Source: Fervidicoccaceae archaeon (GTDB lineage Archaea; Thermoproteota; Thermoprotei_A; Sulfolobales; Fervidicoccaceae). Taken from it: 64,000 bases of DNA. The stretch lies in assembly GCA_038878695.1 (NCBI GenBank), contig JAVZVD010000003.1, positions 186,001-250,000 on the forward strand, in the 5' to 3' direction. The translations under genes were made by a program, and so were the position numbers. Of this stretch, positions 1 through 8,494 are shown in pieces. The notes beneath the pieces are model-generated. The model was given only the letters and a program-made list of their open reading frames with translations. It had not been told where the DNA came from and searched no databases. Numbering within the stretch: the stretch's first letter is position 1; each line of letters begins with the position of its first letter.

Positions 1-1
1 G

Positions 2-667
2 ACTTTTGGGACTCCCTTCATCTCGGGCAAGGACAGCCTCTACAACGAGTCGCCGCTCGGTCCGGTACTCCCCACGCTCTTGATAACCGCGATCGGCGTG
101 ATCCCGGACGCCAAGAAGACCGTCTCGGTCTCATTGAAGAGGGCCGGCGATCCCATCTACGTATTGGGCCTCACGAGGAGAGAGCTCGGCGGATCAGAGT
201 ACTACAGGCTTCGAGGCATAGTCGGAGCCTCGGTTCCAAAGGTGTACCCGGACGAGTCGAGGAAAACTATGAGAGCTCTGACGAGGGCCATAGACCTCGG
301 GCACGTCCTAGCGGCCCACGATATATCGGAGGGAGGTCTGGGGGTAGCGATCGCAGAGATGACCTTAGCGCGAGGTCTCGGCGTGGTGCTGGAGCTCAGC
401 TCTCTCCCGCGCGTTGGGGTCGACCGCGACGATCACGCTCTCTTCTCCGAGAGCAACGGCAGATTCTTGGTCGAGGTCGAGAGGAGCCGAGCGCGCGAGT
501 TCGAGGAGCTGATGTCGAGCATGGGTTGCGCGTTCGCCAAAATCGGTGAGGTGAGAGGCGACGGGAGGCTCGTGGTCTACGGATTGAGGCGCCCGGACGA
601 GGTGGTCGTCGACTTGGGAGTGAGCGAGCTCAGAGAAGCGTGGAGAAGAGGTCTGATGGTCCGTTGA
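2..667 (+). CDS. purL: Phosphoribosylformylglycinamidine synthase subunit PurL, C-terminal part (5' truncated by window)
   Basis: The frame is open from base 2 and enters the window inside the PurL catalytic region: the first residues read TFGTPFISGKDSLYNE, the conserved GKDS segment of PurL. It continues through an AHDISEGGLGVAIAEM motif and an FSESNGRFLVEV motif, both typical of the second AIRS-like half of PurL. PurL uses ATP and PurQ-supplied ammonia to convert FGAR to FGAM in purine synthesis. The ATG at 80 is internal and is not the start. The stop TGA at 665-667 overlaps the likely TTG start of purQ, so the two subunits are translationally coupled. Confidence 0.95.
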   Translation, partial: TFGTPFISGKDSLYNESPLGPVLPTLLITAIGVIPDAKKTVSVSLKRAGDPIYVLGLTRRELGGSEYYRLRGIVGASVPKVYPDESRKTMRALTRAIDLGHVLAAHDISEGGLGVAIAEMTLARGLGVVLELSSLPRVGVDRDDHALFSESNGRFLVEVERSRAREFEELMSSMGCAFAKIGEVRGDGRLVVYGLRRPDEVVVDLGVSELREAWRRGLMVR

Positions 668-1455
668 GCGTTAAAATACTAGTGCTGAGAGCTCCGGGAA
701 CGAACTGCGATGAGGAAACGGCGAGGGCGGTTAGAGACGTAGGCCTAGAGGCCGAGGTGGTTCACGTAAGCTTGTTAATTCGCGGAAGAAAGAGGCTCGA
801 GGACTACGCTGGCTTGATCATACCCGGAGGCTTCTCTTATGGCGATAGAGTGAGAGCCGGAGCGATATTGGGCAAGCTTCTCGAAGCGCACCTGGGAGAC
901 GAGCTCAGGGACTACGTGAGCTCGGGAGCCCCAGTGCTCGGGATATGTAATGGGTTCCAGGCTCTCGTCGAAGCCGGGCTCTTGCCCGACTCCGGGCGAT
1001 TCGGCGGGGTCTCGATGGCTCTGGCCCCCAACGTCACGGCCAGGTTCGAAGCCAGATGGGTTAGGCTCATAGTAGAGAGACCGGAGCTCTGCGCTTTCAC
1101 CAGGCTCGTGCCGGAGGGAGCTCTGCTGCGAATGCCTGTGGCTCACGCCGAGGGGAGATTCATTGCGCCGCCAGAGGCTCTACGCGATCTAGTCTCTCGC
1201 CCCAGGACCCTCCTTAGGTACGCGAAGCCCGACGGCAGCCCGGCGGCGGGCGAGTACCCATACAACCCGAATGGGTCGATGATGGACTTAGCCGGTTTGT
1301 GCAACGAACGCGGCAACGTTATGGGGCTCATGCCGCATCCGGAGAGAGCCCTCTACTCGTGGCAGCTGCCCGAGGGCCCCCGCAACGACTCGCGGTCGGA
1401 CGGGCGGCTCATTTTCGCGTCGATGGCCGATTACGTGCTTGAGCGGCTCAGGTGA
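664..1455 (+). CDS. purQ: Phosphoribosylformylglycinamidine synthase, glutaminase subunit PurQ
   Basis: Class I glutamine amidotransferase that supplies ammonia to PurL. Visible motifs are APGTNCDEET near the N-terminus, GGFSYGD, the nucleophile elbow GICNGFQ with its catalytic Cys, and a C-terminal PHPERA segment carrying the catalytic His/Glu. I place the start at TTG 664, giving 263 residues that begin MSVKILVLRAPG, because this aligns with the family N-terminus and overlaps the purL stop as TTGA. The longer frame from GTG 640 adds eight residues lying inside purL. No PurS gene is visible next to it; it may lie upstream of the window. Confidence 0.95.
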   Translation: MSVKILVLRAPGTNCDEETARAVRDVGLEAEVVHVSLLIRGRKRLEDYAGLIIPGGFSYGDRVRAGAILGKLLEAHLGDELRDYVSSGAPVLGICNGFQALVEAGLLPDSGRFGGVSMALAPNVTARFEARWVRLIVERPELCAFTRLVPEGALLRMPVAHAEGRFIAPPEALRDLVSRPRTLLRYAKPDGSPAAGEYPYNPNGSMMDLAGLCNERGNVMGLMPHPERALYSWQLPEGPRNDSRSDGRLIFASMADYVLERLR

Positions 1456-1573
1456 CGTCGGCGGCCCGGCAAGAGCATGATAAATATTCCTCAAATGACC
1501 GGCTTCGTTTCACTCGAGTTGCAACCGCTTTTTAGAGCGCGGTTGATTAGCAAGCTCAGGCGGTGCACCTCGT

Positions 1574-3616
1574 GTGCTCGAAGCTCGCTCGAGCCTCTGC
1601 CCCTATTGCGGCATCGGTTGTCGAGTGAGAGCGAAGCGGGTCAATGGAGCTAGCATCATCTTGGGTCTCCCGGGGGAAGGTCCTCACAACGGAGCCATCT
1701 GCGGCAAAGCTCGAGACCTATCGTTCATCTCCTCTCGAGATAGGCTGCTGAGACCGCTCGAGAGGAGGGAAAGCGGCTTCAGAGAGCTGAGCTGGAGAGA
1801 CGCCATCAAGAGGGTCGCGGAGGGGCTGCGCGAGATCGCGAGAACTCGCGGGCCCGAAAGCTTGGGATTCATCGTGGGAGCGAAGCTCTTCAATGAGGAG
1901 ATCTATGCGATCCAGAAGCTGGCGAGGCTCCTAGGCACGAACAACGTAGACAACTGCGCCAGGCTCTGCCACGCCCCCACGGTCTTGGCCATGAGGGCGA
2001 CGACCGGCGCGGGAGCTCTAACTTGCTCCTTCGAGGACCTGATAGAGTCGGACTTGATCGTTTTGTGGGGCACGAATCCCGTGGAGACCTACCCGGTCTT
2101 GGTATCGCACTATTTGGCCAAGGCGAGGGCTAGAGGGGCGAAGCTGATGGTGGTCGACCCCATTAAGACCTCGACGGCGAATTCCGCCGACCTCTTCATC
2201 CAAGTGAGACCCGGGACGGACGTCGTGTTAGTGAACTCAATGATAAGCCTGATCTTACGAGAGGGGCTATATGATGGAGATTTCGTCGAGAGTAGAGTCG
2301 AAGGATTAGAAGACCTCGAGCCCATGGTCTCGAAGTACACCCCTGAAGTCGCTAGCCGCATCTGCGGTGTACCGCCCGAGCTGATAGTCGAAGCAACCCA
2401 CCTCTTAGCTGACGCTGAGAAAGGCTCGCTGCTCTGGTCGATGGGGGTCACCCAACACTTTAACGGCTTCGCGTGCGCGGCGTCTCTCGCTACGCTTGCC
2501 GCCCTCCTCGGGTGGTATGGGAAGAGAGGGACCTGCGTCGGCGGTCTCAGGGGCCAGAGCAACGTCCAGGGGGCGTGCGACATGGGCGCCATGCCCGAGT
2601 TCCTGCCTGGCTACGCGAGCGTGGAAGACGAGCGCGAAAGGGTCAAGTTCGCGAGAGCGTGGGGCACCGACGATCTGCCGAGCGAGGTCGGGCTCAGAAT
2701 GCAGTGCATGATAATGGAGGCGGATCGAGGGAGCTTAGTGGCTCTGCTGGTGGCTGGCTCGAATCCTGCTGTGAGCCTCGCGAACTCCGCGAGAGTGAGG
2801 AGAGCCCTGGAGAAGCTTGAGCTCCTCGTAGTTCAGGACCTCTTTCTCACGGAGACGGCGCAGCTAGCCGATATAGTTCTACCGGCCGCGAGCCCGCTCG
2901 AGAAAGAGGGCAGCGCGACGAGCGGTGAGAGGCGGATACAGTGGAGCTTCAGGTCCGCGGAGCCGCCGGGCGAGGCCAGACCTGACCTATGGATTACGAC
3001 GTCGCTGGCCGAACAACTCGGGCTCGGACATCGCTTCCCCTACTCGAGCCCGGAGGATGTGCTCGCGGAGATAAATGCGCTCGTTCCGGCCTATGCTGGT
3101 GCGACGCCCGAGAGGCTGAAGAACAGCCCAGCGGGCGTGCACTGGCCCTGCCCCTCCCCCGATCACCGAGGCACTGAGAGGCTCCACGAGGAGCGCTTCA
3201 TGACTCCAAGCGGGAAGTTCAGAGCCTTACTCTTCGACTACGTGACTCCGCCCGAAGTCCCCGACGAGGAGTTCCCCCTCTTGCTGACTACGTATAGGCT
3301 CGCCGCCGTCTACAACACCGATACAATGACGGGGAGAACGGGGAGGTCGGTCCAGCGCCCAAGCATCATCGAGGTCCTAGTGAACCCCGCGACGGCTCAA
3401 GCCCTCGGTCTGAAGAACGGTGAGCCAGCCATCTTGAGGACCAGGAGAGGAAAGCTCGAGGTCTCGGTCAGAACGTGCTACTGCGTGGCCGAGGGCTTGG
3501 TCTCGATCCCGTGGCATTGGGAGGCTAACCTGCTCACGCTAGACGCTCTCGATCCCTATTCTGGGGCCCCGGCTCTCAAATCTTGTGCCTGCGCATTGGA
3601 GCCTCTCCGCCGCTAG
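1574..3616 (+). CDS. fdhA: Formate dehydrogenase alpha subunit (molybdopterin oxidoreductase, Cys type)
   Basis: A 680-residue protein of the FdhA/FdhF branch of the molybdo/tungsto-bis-MGD family, which oxidises formate to CO2. Cys9, Cys12, Cys16 and Cys43 form the N-terminal [4Fe-4S] site (CPYCGIGC). The active-site segment reads NCARLCHAPTV, so residue 132 is Cys in the position that is selenocysteine in E. coli FdhF. Further motifs are GSNPAVS, the LADIVLP segment and a C-terminal MGD-binding domain with RTGRSVQRP. Start GTG 1574 is the only one compatible with the first Cys motif. There is no adjacent Fe-S or flavin subunit, so the electron acceptor is unknown; a non-formate substrate cannot be excluded. 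A TATA-like stretch lies near 1478-1486. Confidence 0.85.
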   Translation: MLEARSSLCPYCGIGCRVRAKRVNGASIILGLPGEGPHNGAICGKARDLSFISSRDRLLRPLERRESGFRELSWRDAIKRVAEGLREIARTRGPESLGFIVGAKLFNEEIYAIQKLARLLGTNNVDNCARLCHAPTVLAMRATTGAGALTCSFEDLIESDLIVLWGTNPVETYPVLVSHYLAKARARGAKLMVVDPIKTSTANSADLFIQVRPGTDVVLVNSMISLILREGLYDGDFVESRVEGLEDLEPMVSKYTPEVASRICGVPPELIVEATHLLADAEKGSLLWSMGVTQHFNGFACAASLATLAALLGWYGKRGTCVGGLRGQSNVQGACDMGAMPEFLPGYASVEDERERVKFARAWGTDDLPSEVGLRMQCMIMEADRGSLVALLVAGSNPAVSLANSARVRRALEKLELLVVQDLFLTETAQLADIVLPAASPLEKEGSATSGERRIQWSFRSAEPPGEARPDLWITTSLAEQLGLGHRFPYSSPEDVLAEINALVPAYAGATPERLKNSPAGVHWPCPSPDHRGTERLHEERFMTPSGKFRALLFDYVTPPEVPDEEFPLLLTTYRLAAVYNTDTMTGRTGRSVQRPSIIEVLVNPATAQALGLKNGEPAILRTRRGKLEVSVRTCYCVAEGLVSIPWHWEANLLTLDALDPYSGAPALKSCACALEPLRR

Positions 3617-3716
3617 CGGAGCTCGAAGTGAGCGGCGGAGAGCGACCCAGCACAGCTTAAATTACCCTCGAAGAACACATGTTGCTACGAGCTCGTGAGG
3701 AGCGTGGTGGTGAGAC

Positions 3717-4052
3717 TTGGGTCTCGAGTACATCTATGCCTCGCTGCTGCTACACGGAGCGGGAAAGAGCATCACCGAGGAAAACTTGCGCAGGGTGCTC
3801 GAGGCGGCTGGGCTCAAGGTAGACGAGGTAAGGTTGAAGGCCACAGTGGCTGCTCTCAGTGAGATCAACATAGACGAGGTGTTGAGAAGCGCGGCCATAA
3901 CGCCTGCCGCTGCCCCCGCGGCCCCGGCCCCGGCGCCGGCGGTCCAGGCCAAGGCCTCGGTCGAGGAGGAGAAGGAGAAGGAGGCCGAGGAGGAGAAGAA
4001 GGAGCTGAGCGAAGAGGAGCTGGCCTCGGGCCTAGCCGCCCTCTTCGGATGA
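3717..4052 (+). CDS. rpl12: Archaeal ribosomal stalk protein P1 (L12-type)
   Basis: 111 residues with the classical architecture of archaeal P1: an N-terminal helical dimerisation domain starting MGLEYIYASLLLHGAGK, an Ala/Pro-rich hinge (about residues 60-80), a highly charged Glu/Lys segment and a C-terminus EEELASGLAALFG that contacts translation factors. The start is TTG 3717, preceded by a strong GGTGA ribosome binding site (3707-3713). A TATA-like CTTAAATTA sits near 3655-3663. It stands alone here, without the L10 or L1 genes that usually precede it on the same strand. An 8-bp inverted repeat follows the gene. Confidence 0.95.
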   Translation: MGLEYIYASLLLHGAGKSITEENLRRVLEAAGLKVDEVRLKATVAALSEINIDEVLRSAAITPAAAPAAPAPAPAVQAKASVEEEKEKEAEEEKKELSEEELASGLAALFG

Positions 4053-4801
4053 GATCCGAGAAGAGCTCGAGAGCCCCTGGGCTCTCAACTCTCGAGGGAG
4101 CTTCTAAGGATAGTACCGGACTCAGCCCCGTTCTTCTCTCTCATCGCTCTTCTGTCGCATGGAGCTAGGCGCGGCTACGTGCTCGAGATTCTCAACCTCG
4201 AGCTAGGGCTTCGCGCACTACCCGCCGCAGATCTGCACCTGCAGGGGGACCCTCGGGTCTCAAGACTGAGAGACCCGAGGTCGTGGCGATCCTCGGATAA
4301 TCACGAGCACCGGGCTGATTGGAAGCATGGGAGGATCCCGCTGGAGAGAAGCGCGAGAGCCGGAGAGGAGGGGGTCCTACTGCTTAGATGTTGCTTAGAG
4401 AAGAGCTAGCGAAGGTCGCGAGTCTGCGCGCTCAGGACCTCGAGTGGAGACAGGACCTCGATCGTGCTGAGGTGGAGAGCTCACGTAACGTCGGCCCGAT
4501 CACCAGATGCATTTAGCTTCCCACGAGTTCTTCTCGTGGTGGCCGGTCGTTGCTCACGGTGATTGAGTGCGTGTGACCAACGCTAGGCCTCTATTATTTG
4601 CGGATTAACGGCCGAGTGGGGCGCTCCTACGGTCCGTATCGCAGCTCCGACGGTAGACTCTTTCTCACTCCAAGGGGTCAAGCGAGACGGTCCCACCGAG
4701 GCCCCACCGCTCTCACGACGTCGTTGTGATGGAATGAGAGCCAAGACCTCGGAGAAGATAATTTTTTATATATGAAGATAAGGTTTTATCATGTGATTGT
4801 G
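4053..4801. other. Gene-free stretch with three hairpins and a promoter at its right end
   Basis: I see no convincing gene here; the longest open frame (4179-4409, 76 codons) has a biased composition and no recognisable feature. Structures present: GAGAGCCC/GGGCTCTC at 4069-4086 just after the P1 gene; CCACGAG-TTCTT-CTCGTGG at 4521-4539; and an interrupted stem CGTTG.TCAC/GTGA.CAACG at 4548-4582. The right end carries a TATA element (about 4762-4771) flanked by two GAAGATAA copies (4754-4761 and 4774-4781). I find no SRP RNA, RNase P or tRNA signature. Confidence 0.6.
4069..4086 (+). terminator. Inverted repeat after the P1 gene, possible terminator hairpin
   Basis: Perfect 8-bp inverted repeat GAGAGCCC-CT-GGGCTCTC beginning 17 bases after the P1 stop codon. 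Archaeal terminators more often depend on T-tracts, and none follows directly, so this could equally be an mRNA 3'-end stabiliser. Confidence 0.35.
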
Positions 4802-5992
4802 ATGCGTCAGCCGCTTTTCTACTCGGCAATCCCAGCCGCTACTCTCCTCCTCCTTTTGGCGCTCGTCGCGGCTCCCGCTTCGTCGGCTCCGACGCCTCTC
4901 GGGATCTATGGGCTTCCCGAAGAGAGGTGGGACGCGACAGGCAGAGTTCACATACTGCCGTGCGTGCCGGGAGTCACGGCCACGGCGTCTTTCTTCGACA
5001 ACGCCGAGCCCCCGGTCCTATACGTGAATCCGGGCGACATAGTGATCGTCGAGACGTGCTATCACCACCTCGACCAGAACATACCGGGCGTGACTATAGA
5101 GCAGATCCTGAAGTGGCACGCTGAGGCGAAGGCCAAGACGCTCAACTACACGTACGCTTGGCCGGGAGGCCCCAACAAAGAAGAGGGCCATCACACTTTG
5201 ACGGGCCCAATATACGTTAGAGGAGCAGAGCCCGGAGACGTCCTCGAAATACGTTACTTGGACTTCTACATTAAACCCTACGGGTTCCAGGAGATGTTGC
5301 CCGGCGCTCCAACGGTCCCCGAGTTAGCCGGTAACGGCAGCATATGGTGGTACTTCCTTGACATCTACGGCAAGAAATCCGAAGTGGCCCCGGGCGTCGT
5401 CATACCCTTCAGGCCGCATCCAGGCGTGGTGGGGGTCGCGCTGCCCGAGCCGGGCCACTACAGCGGGGTCGCCCCTGGAAAGCACGGAGGCAACATAGAT
5501 ACGCCGGACAGGACCATTGGGACGATCGAGTACATACCTGTATGGGTACGCGGGGCTCTCCTCAAGATCGGCGACTTCCACGTAGCTCAGGGCTATGGCG
5601 AGGTGACGACCTCGGCTCTCGAGGGAGCGGCCTGGATCGTCATGAAAATCGACGTGCGGAAGGACATCAAGTTGACCCAGCCCATGATGTCAACCGTCGA
5701 TAAGTGGATCGTCTTCGGCTTTGACACCGACTTAGACGCGGCTCTCAAGAAGGCCGTCGTGAACGCCGTGAACTTCATCGTCTGGAACTACGGCTTGGAT
5801 AGACAGACAGCCTACGCGGTGGCGAGCATGGCCGTGGACTTCGTGATAAACGAGGCTTGCAATATGATGCTCTCGGTACAGGCCAATATCCCGAAGGCGA
5901 TCTTCGTGGGCTATCCTCACAGGAACACTCTGACTCTGCCAAGCGGCCCGGCGGCACCTGGCATCGTAGCGTCGGACTCCTTCATAAGGTGA
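4802..5992 (+). CDS. Secreted formamidase/acetamidase family amidohydrolase
   Basis: Member of the FmdA/AmdA acetamidase-formamidase family, which hydrolyses short-chain amides to ammonia and the carboxylic acid. Visible features are PGDIVIVETCYHHLDQN, the GPIYVRGAEPGD segment, a HPGVVGVALPEPGHYSGV loop and GGNIDTPD. The N-terminus (MRQPLFYSAIPAATLLLLLA) is a signal peptide ending near ASSA-P, so the enzyme should act outside the membrane. That is unusual for this mostly cytosolic family. An upstream ATG at 4772 lies within the TATA box, so I place the start at ATG 4802, about 30 bp downstream, making the mRNA leaderless or nearly so. Two GAAGATAA repeats flank the TATA box. Formamide versus acetamide specificity cannot be read from the sequence. 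Confidence 0.85.
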   Translation: MRQPLFYSAIPAATLLLLLALVAAPASSAPTPLGIYGLPEERWDATGRVHILPCVPGVTATASFFDNAEPPVLYVNPGDIVIVETCYHHLDQNIPGVTIEQILKWHAEAKAKTLNYTYAWPGGPNKEEGHHTLTGPIYVRGAEPGDVLEIRYLDFYIKPYGFQEMLPGAPTVPELAGNGSIWWYFLDIYGKKSEVAPGVVIPFRPHPGVVGVALPEPGHYSGVAPGKHGGNIDTPDRTIGTIEYIPVWVRGALLKIGDFHVAQGYGEVTTSALEGAAWIVMKIDVRKDIKLTQPMMSTVDKWIVFGFDTDLDAALKKAVVNAVNFIVWNYGLDRQTAYAVASMAVDFVINEACNMMLSVQANIPKAIFVGYPHRNTLTLPSGPAAPGIVASDSFIR

Positions 5993-6118
5993 GCGAGCGC
6001 CGAGAGGCAGAGCCTCTCGATCCGCGGTTTTTCCCTCTCTTCCCCCTCTCCGGCTCCGGGGCGGGCGCTCGATTTTTAGGCTTCGACCTCTATCCGCGGG
6101 AAGAGGTGTCCTCGAGCC

Positions 6119-6295
6119 TTGAGTCGCGATAAAGCGGAGCCTGGAGCAGAAATCGCGTACTACTGCGCGAGATGCGGCAAGGAGCTGAGGCCGGAGGACT
6201 TCGAGCTCCTCCACGGGATAAAGTGCGTGTACTGCGGCAGCAGAGTGATCTACAAGGCGCGCAAGCCCTCGGTCAAGCGCGTCGAGGCTATCTAG
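6119..6295 (+). CDS. rpoP: DNA-directed RNA polymerase subunit P (Rpc10-like zinc ribbon)
   Basis: A 58-residue protein with the CARCGKEL...IKCVYCGSRVIYKAR arrangement that defines RpoP, the small Zn-binding subunit of archaeal RNA polymerase that stabilises the core assembly. The two CxxC pairs bind one zinc ion. Start is TTG 6119, with GAGGTG about 10 bases upstream. The stop overlaps the 3' end of the convergent agmatinase gene by 8 bases. In many archaea rpoP follows the L37Ae gene; that neighbour is absent here. Confidence 0.93.
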   Translation: MSRDKAEPGAEIAYYCARCGKELRPEDFELLHGIKCVYCGSRVIYKARKPSVKRVEAI

Positions 6296-7199
6296 AGAGC
6301 TCCCGCCGGAGCTGAGCGGCAGCCGCCAGCTCTATGATAAGCTTCGCCGCCATGAAAGACGTCGCGCTCGAGCGGTCCAGCAGAGGATTGACCTCGACCA
6401 CGTCGGCCCCAACGACGTTGGCGGAGGAGAGGAGGGGTCCCAGCAGTGCGAGGAGAGAGTGCGGATCCAAGCCCAGGGGCTCCGGGGTCCCCACGCCGGG
6501 CGCGTAGGCGGGATCGAGCACGTCTACGTCGATCGAGATGTATACTCTCTCCTTTCCTCTTACTGCCTCCCTAAGCGATAGAGCGGCTCTCCTAGGTCCA
6601 TACGCCCACACGCGCCTCGACGATATGAACTTCAAGCCCGTGCTTCTCGCGAACTCCTCCTCCTCCTCGCTCAGCGCTCTGGTACCTACGAAGAGAATGC
6701 ACTCGCTGGGGAGCTTGTCGAGGATCCTCCTCATCACGGTCGCGTGATTAAGTCGAGACCCGAGGTACTCGTCCCTCGCATCTAAGTGCGCGTCGAAGAC
6801 CACCAGGAGGGAATCCCCATCGAGTATCTCCGTCGCGGCGTACGTCACGGTGTGTTCTCCTCCGAGGAGCACGGGGAACCTCCCTTCCTCTACGAGCTCT
6901 CTCAGAGCCTCGGAGGTCACGCGCAGCGAGAAGGAGACGTCGTCGGGCTTCACGAGCAAGTCTCCCTCGTCATATACCATGTTCTCGGGCAGAGCCCTCT
7001 CCATTACGTACGAGTACCACTCCAGGCTCTCAGAGACGGCCCTCACCGCGCTGGGCGCGAACCTCGAGCCCGGGTAGAAGCTTGACGTAGAGTCCAGGGG
7101 GACTCCTAGCAGGCTGGTCCTGACCGTGTCGCGCTTCGGATTCGGGGAGCCCCCGAAGGCTCTCCAGGCCGGGATCCTCCAGAGCTCCCAAGAGCTCAT
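6288..7199 (-). CDS. speB: Agmatinase / ureohydrolase family protein
   Basis: 303-residue arginase-fold metalloenzyme with all Mn-binding motifs: GGEH (residues about 113-116), DAHLD (136-140), NHATVMR, and SIDVDVLDP (222-230). Agmatinases split agmatine to putrescine and urea, part of polyamine synthesis in archaea. Ureohydrolase paralogues act on related guanidino substrates, so agmatine is an inference. Start ATG 7199. Length is normal for the family. It ends convergently with rpoP. Confidence 0.9.
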   Translation of the reverse strand: MSSWELWRIPAWRAFGGSPNPKRDTVRTSLLGVPLDSTSSFYPGSRFAPSAVRAVSESLEWYSYVMERALPENMVYDEGDLLVKPDDVSFSLRVTSEALRELVEEGRFPVLLGGEHTVTYAATEILDGDSLLVVFDAHLDARDEYLGSRLNHATVMRRILDKLPSECILFVGTRALSEEEEEFARSTGLKFISSRRVWAYGPRRAALSLREAVRGKERVYISIDVDVLDPAYAPGVGTPEPLGLDPHSLLALLGPLLSSANVVGADVVEVNPLLDRSSATSFMAAKLIIELAAAAQLRRELSR

Positions 7200-7239
7200 G
7201 CCTCGTCTCCTCGTCGCGCGCTAACGAGCTCGCCGAAAG

Positions 7240-7248
7240 CTTATAATA
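7240..7248 (+). promoter_or_regulatory. TATA box of the tRNA-Asp gene
   Basis: The sequence CTTATAATA lies about 30 bp before the first base of tRNA-Asp, the usual archaeal spacing. It serves as a reference for the similarly placed element before the tRNA-Gln half at 43499. Confidence 0.7.
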
Positions 7249-7273
7249 GCTCGCGCAGCGACGATGAGGCGGA

Positions 7274-7351
7274 GCCGCGGTAGTATAGCCCGGACGAGTA
7301 TGCGGGCCTGTCGAGCCCGTGACCCGGGTTCAAATCCCGGCCGCGGCGCCA
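7274..7351 (+). tRNA. tRNA-Asp (anticodon GUC)
   Basis: Complete cloverleaf without intron. The acceptor stem GCCGCGG (7274-7280) pairs with CCGCGGC (7341-7347). The anticodon stem-loop is CGGGC-CUGUCGA-GCCCG with anticodon GUC. The T arm is CCGGG-TTCAAAT-CCCGG. The discriminator is G at 7348, as expected for Asp, and CCA is encoded at 7349-7351. The D arm GUAU/GUAU contains wobble pairs. Confidence 0.97.
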
Positions 7352-7438
7352 GAGGACTCGTTGAAGCGATTGGTGGAAAGCTCGAGGAGTGGAAGAGCTC
7401 GAAACAGTCAATGAAGAACTCCCGCGGGGAGGTTCAAG

Positions 7439-8170
7439 TTGCCTATCAGAGTACTCGGGATAAACAGCTCGCCGAGGAGGACGGGGGGCACCTCGGCTCT
7501 CCTCGCCGTGGCTCTGGAAGCGGCTCGCGCCGAGGGGGCGACCACGGAAGTTCTGCACCTGGCCGACCTTAACCTGAGGCCCTGCGAGGGGTGCGTCAGT
7601 GAGGACGAGCTCAAGTGCAGATATCCCTGCCCCATCGAGGATGACGGGAGGAAACTCTACGAGGCTCTGCTGAGGAGTCACGGGATCGTCGTCGCCACCC
7701 CCATTTATTGGTTCAACGTGAGCGGTTTGCTCAAGAACGCCATAGATAGGATGACGGTCCTCGAGAACATGCTGCACTTCGACGGGAGGAGCTGGCTTGA
7801 GGGCAAGGTCTGCGGCTTCATAGCCATTGGCAGCGACGCGGGGGCCATAGCCGTGATACAAAACCTCATGGCGGTATTCAATAGCTTCGGAGCTCTGATA
7901 CCGCCTTGGGCCCTAGCCTACCACGAATCCCCGAGCTCCCCGCTCGCCAATCGCAAAGCCCTCTTGGATGCGGCGAACGTGGGGAGGGTCGTGGTCTTGG
8001 CGGCGAGGATGCTTAACGAGGGGGAGAGAGCTCCGAGGACCTGGTATAGGGCCGACCCCGAGTACCTCCGTTTGCTCGACGAGATCGTCGCTAAGGTCGG
8101 CGCAGAGCACAAAGTATTAAAAATGTCGGAGACTAGCTGCTATCCAGCACTCTCCGAGGTCAGAACTTGA
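7439..8170 (+). CDS. NADPH-dependent FMN reductase / iron-sulfur flavoprotein family
   Basis: Flavodoxin-fold reductase of the NADPH-dependent FMN reductase family. The N-terminus has the FMN phosphate-binding loop GINSSPRRTGGTS, followed by the LRPCEGCVSE...CRYPCPIEDD segment, a compact Cys cluster like that of archaeal iron-sulfur flavoproteins, and ATPIYWFNVSGLLKNAIDR contacting the isoalloxazine ring. These proteins transfer electrons to quinones, O2 or unknown acceptors. Start is TTG 7439, preceded by GGGGAGG. The stop overlaps the ATG of the next gene (ATGA-type junction), so the two are coupled. Confidence 0.85.
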   Translation: MPIRVLGINSSPRRTGGTSALLAVALEAARAEGATTEVLHLADLNLRPCEGCVSEDELKCRYPCPIEDDGRKLYEALLRSHGIVVATPIYWFNVSGLLKNAIDRMTVLENMLHFDGRSWLEGKVCGFIAIGSDAGAIAVIQNLMAVFNSFGALIPPWALAYHESPSSPLANRKALLDAANVGRVVVLAARMLNEGERAPRTWYRADPEYLRLLDEIVAKVGAEHKVLKMSETSCYPALSEVRT

Positions 8171-8493
8171 TGCGAAAAAGGATCGAAAGGGAGAACCTAG
8201 AAATCCTCCAGGACTTCTGCGGGGACCTCCTCGAGCTGATAATCGTGGAACAGGGCTATCCCATCGACGTAGAGGAGGAGTTCGACTTCTTGCTCAGATA
8301 CATATACAAGAACATCGTGGAGCTTTGGTTCGGCGGGGCCGACCCCTCGCCGGCCGAGCTGGAGCGCAAGCTTCGATCCATCAGGAGCAGACACGAGGAG
8401 AGGCTTCAGGTTCTCCTAAGCTATCTCGTGTCGAGATTCGCCAGAGCGAGATCCGAGGAGATAGCCAGGAGAATCAAGTGGGACGAGAGCTGA
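8170..8493 (+). CDS. Hypothetical helical protein downstream of the flavoprotein
   Basis: A 107-residue, strongly charged, all-helical-looking protein (MRKRIERENLEILQDFCGDL...). I do not recognise a family. Its ATG at 8170 overlaps the stop of the flavoprotein gene, so it is co-translated with it and may be a partner or regulator. It contains one Cys and a WFGG segment and has no membrane segment. It ends two bases from the convergent gene on the minus strand. Confidence 0.75.
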   Translation: MRKRIERENLEILQDFCGDLLELIIVEQGYPIDVEEEFDFLLRYIYKNIVELWFGGADPSPAELERKLRSIRSRHEERLQVLLSYLVSRFARARSEEIARRIKWDES

Positions 8494-8494
8494 T

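Noticed and set aside
2110-2592. Minus-strand 160-codon frame inside the formate dehydrogenase gene
   Set aside because: Shadow frame of a well-supported gene, no features of its own.
4179-4409. 76-codon open frame in the gene-free stretch
   Set aside because: No ribosome binding site, no family feature, composition like out-of-frame translation of GC-rich DNA.
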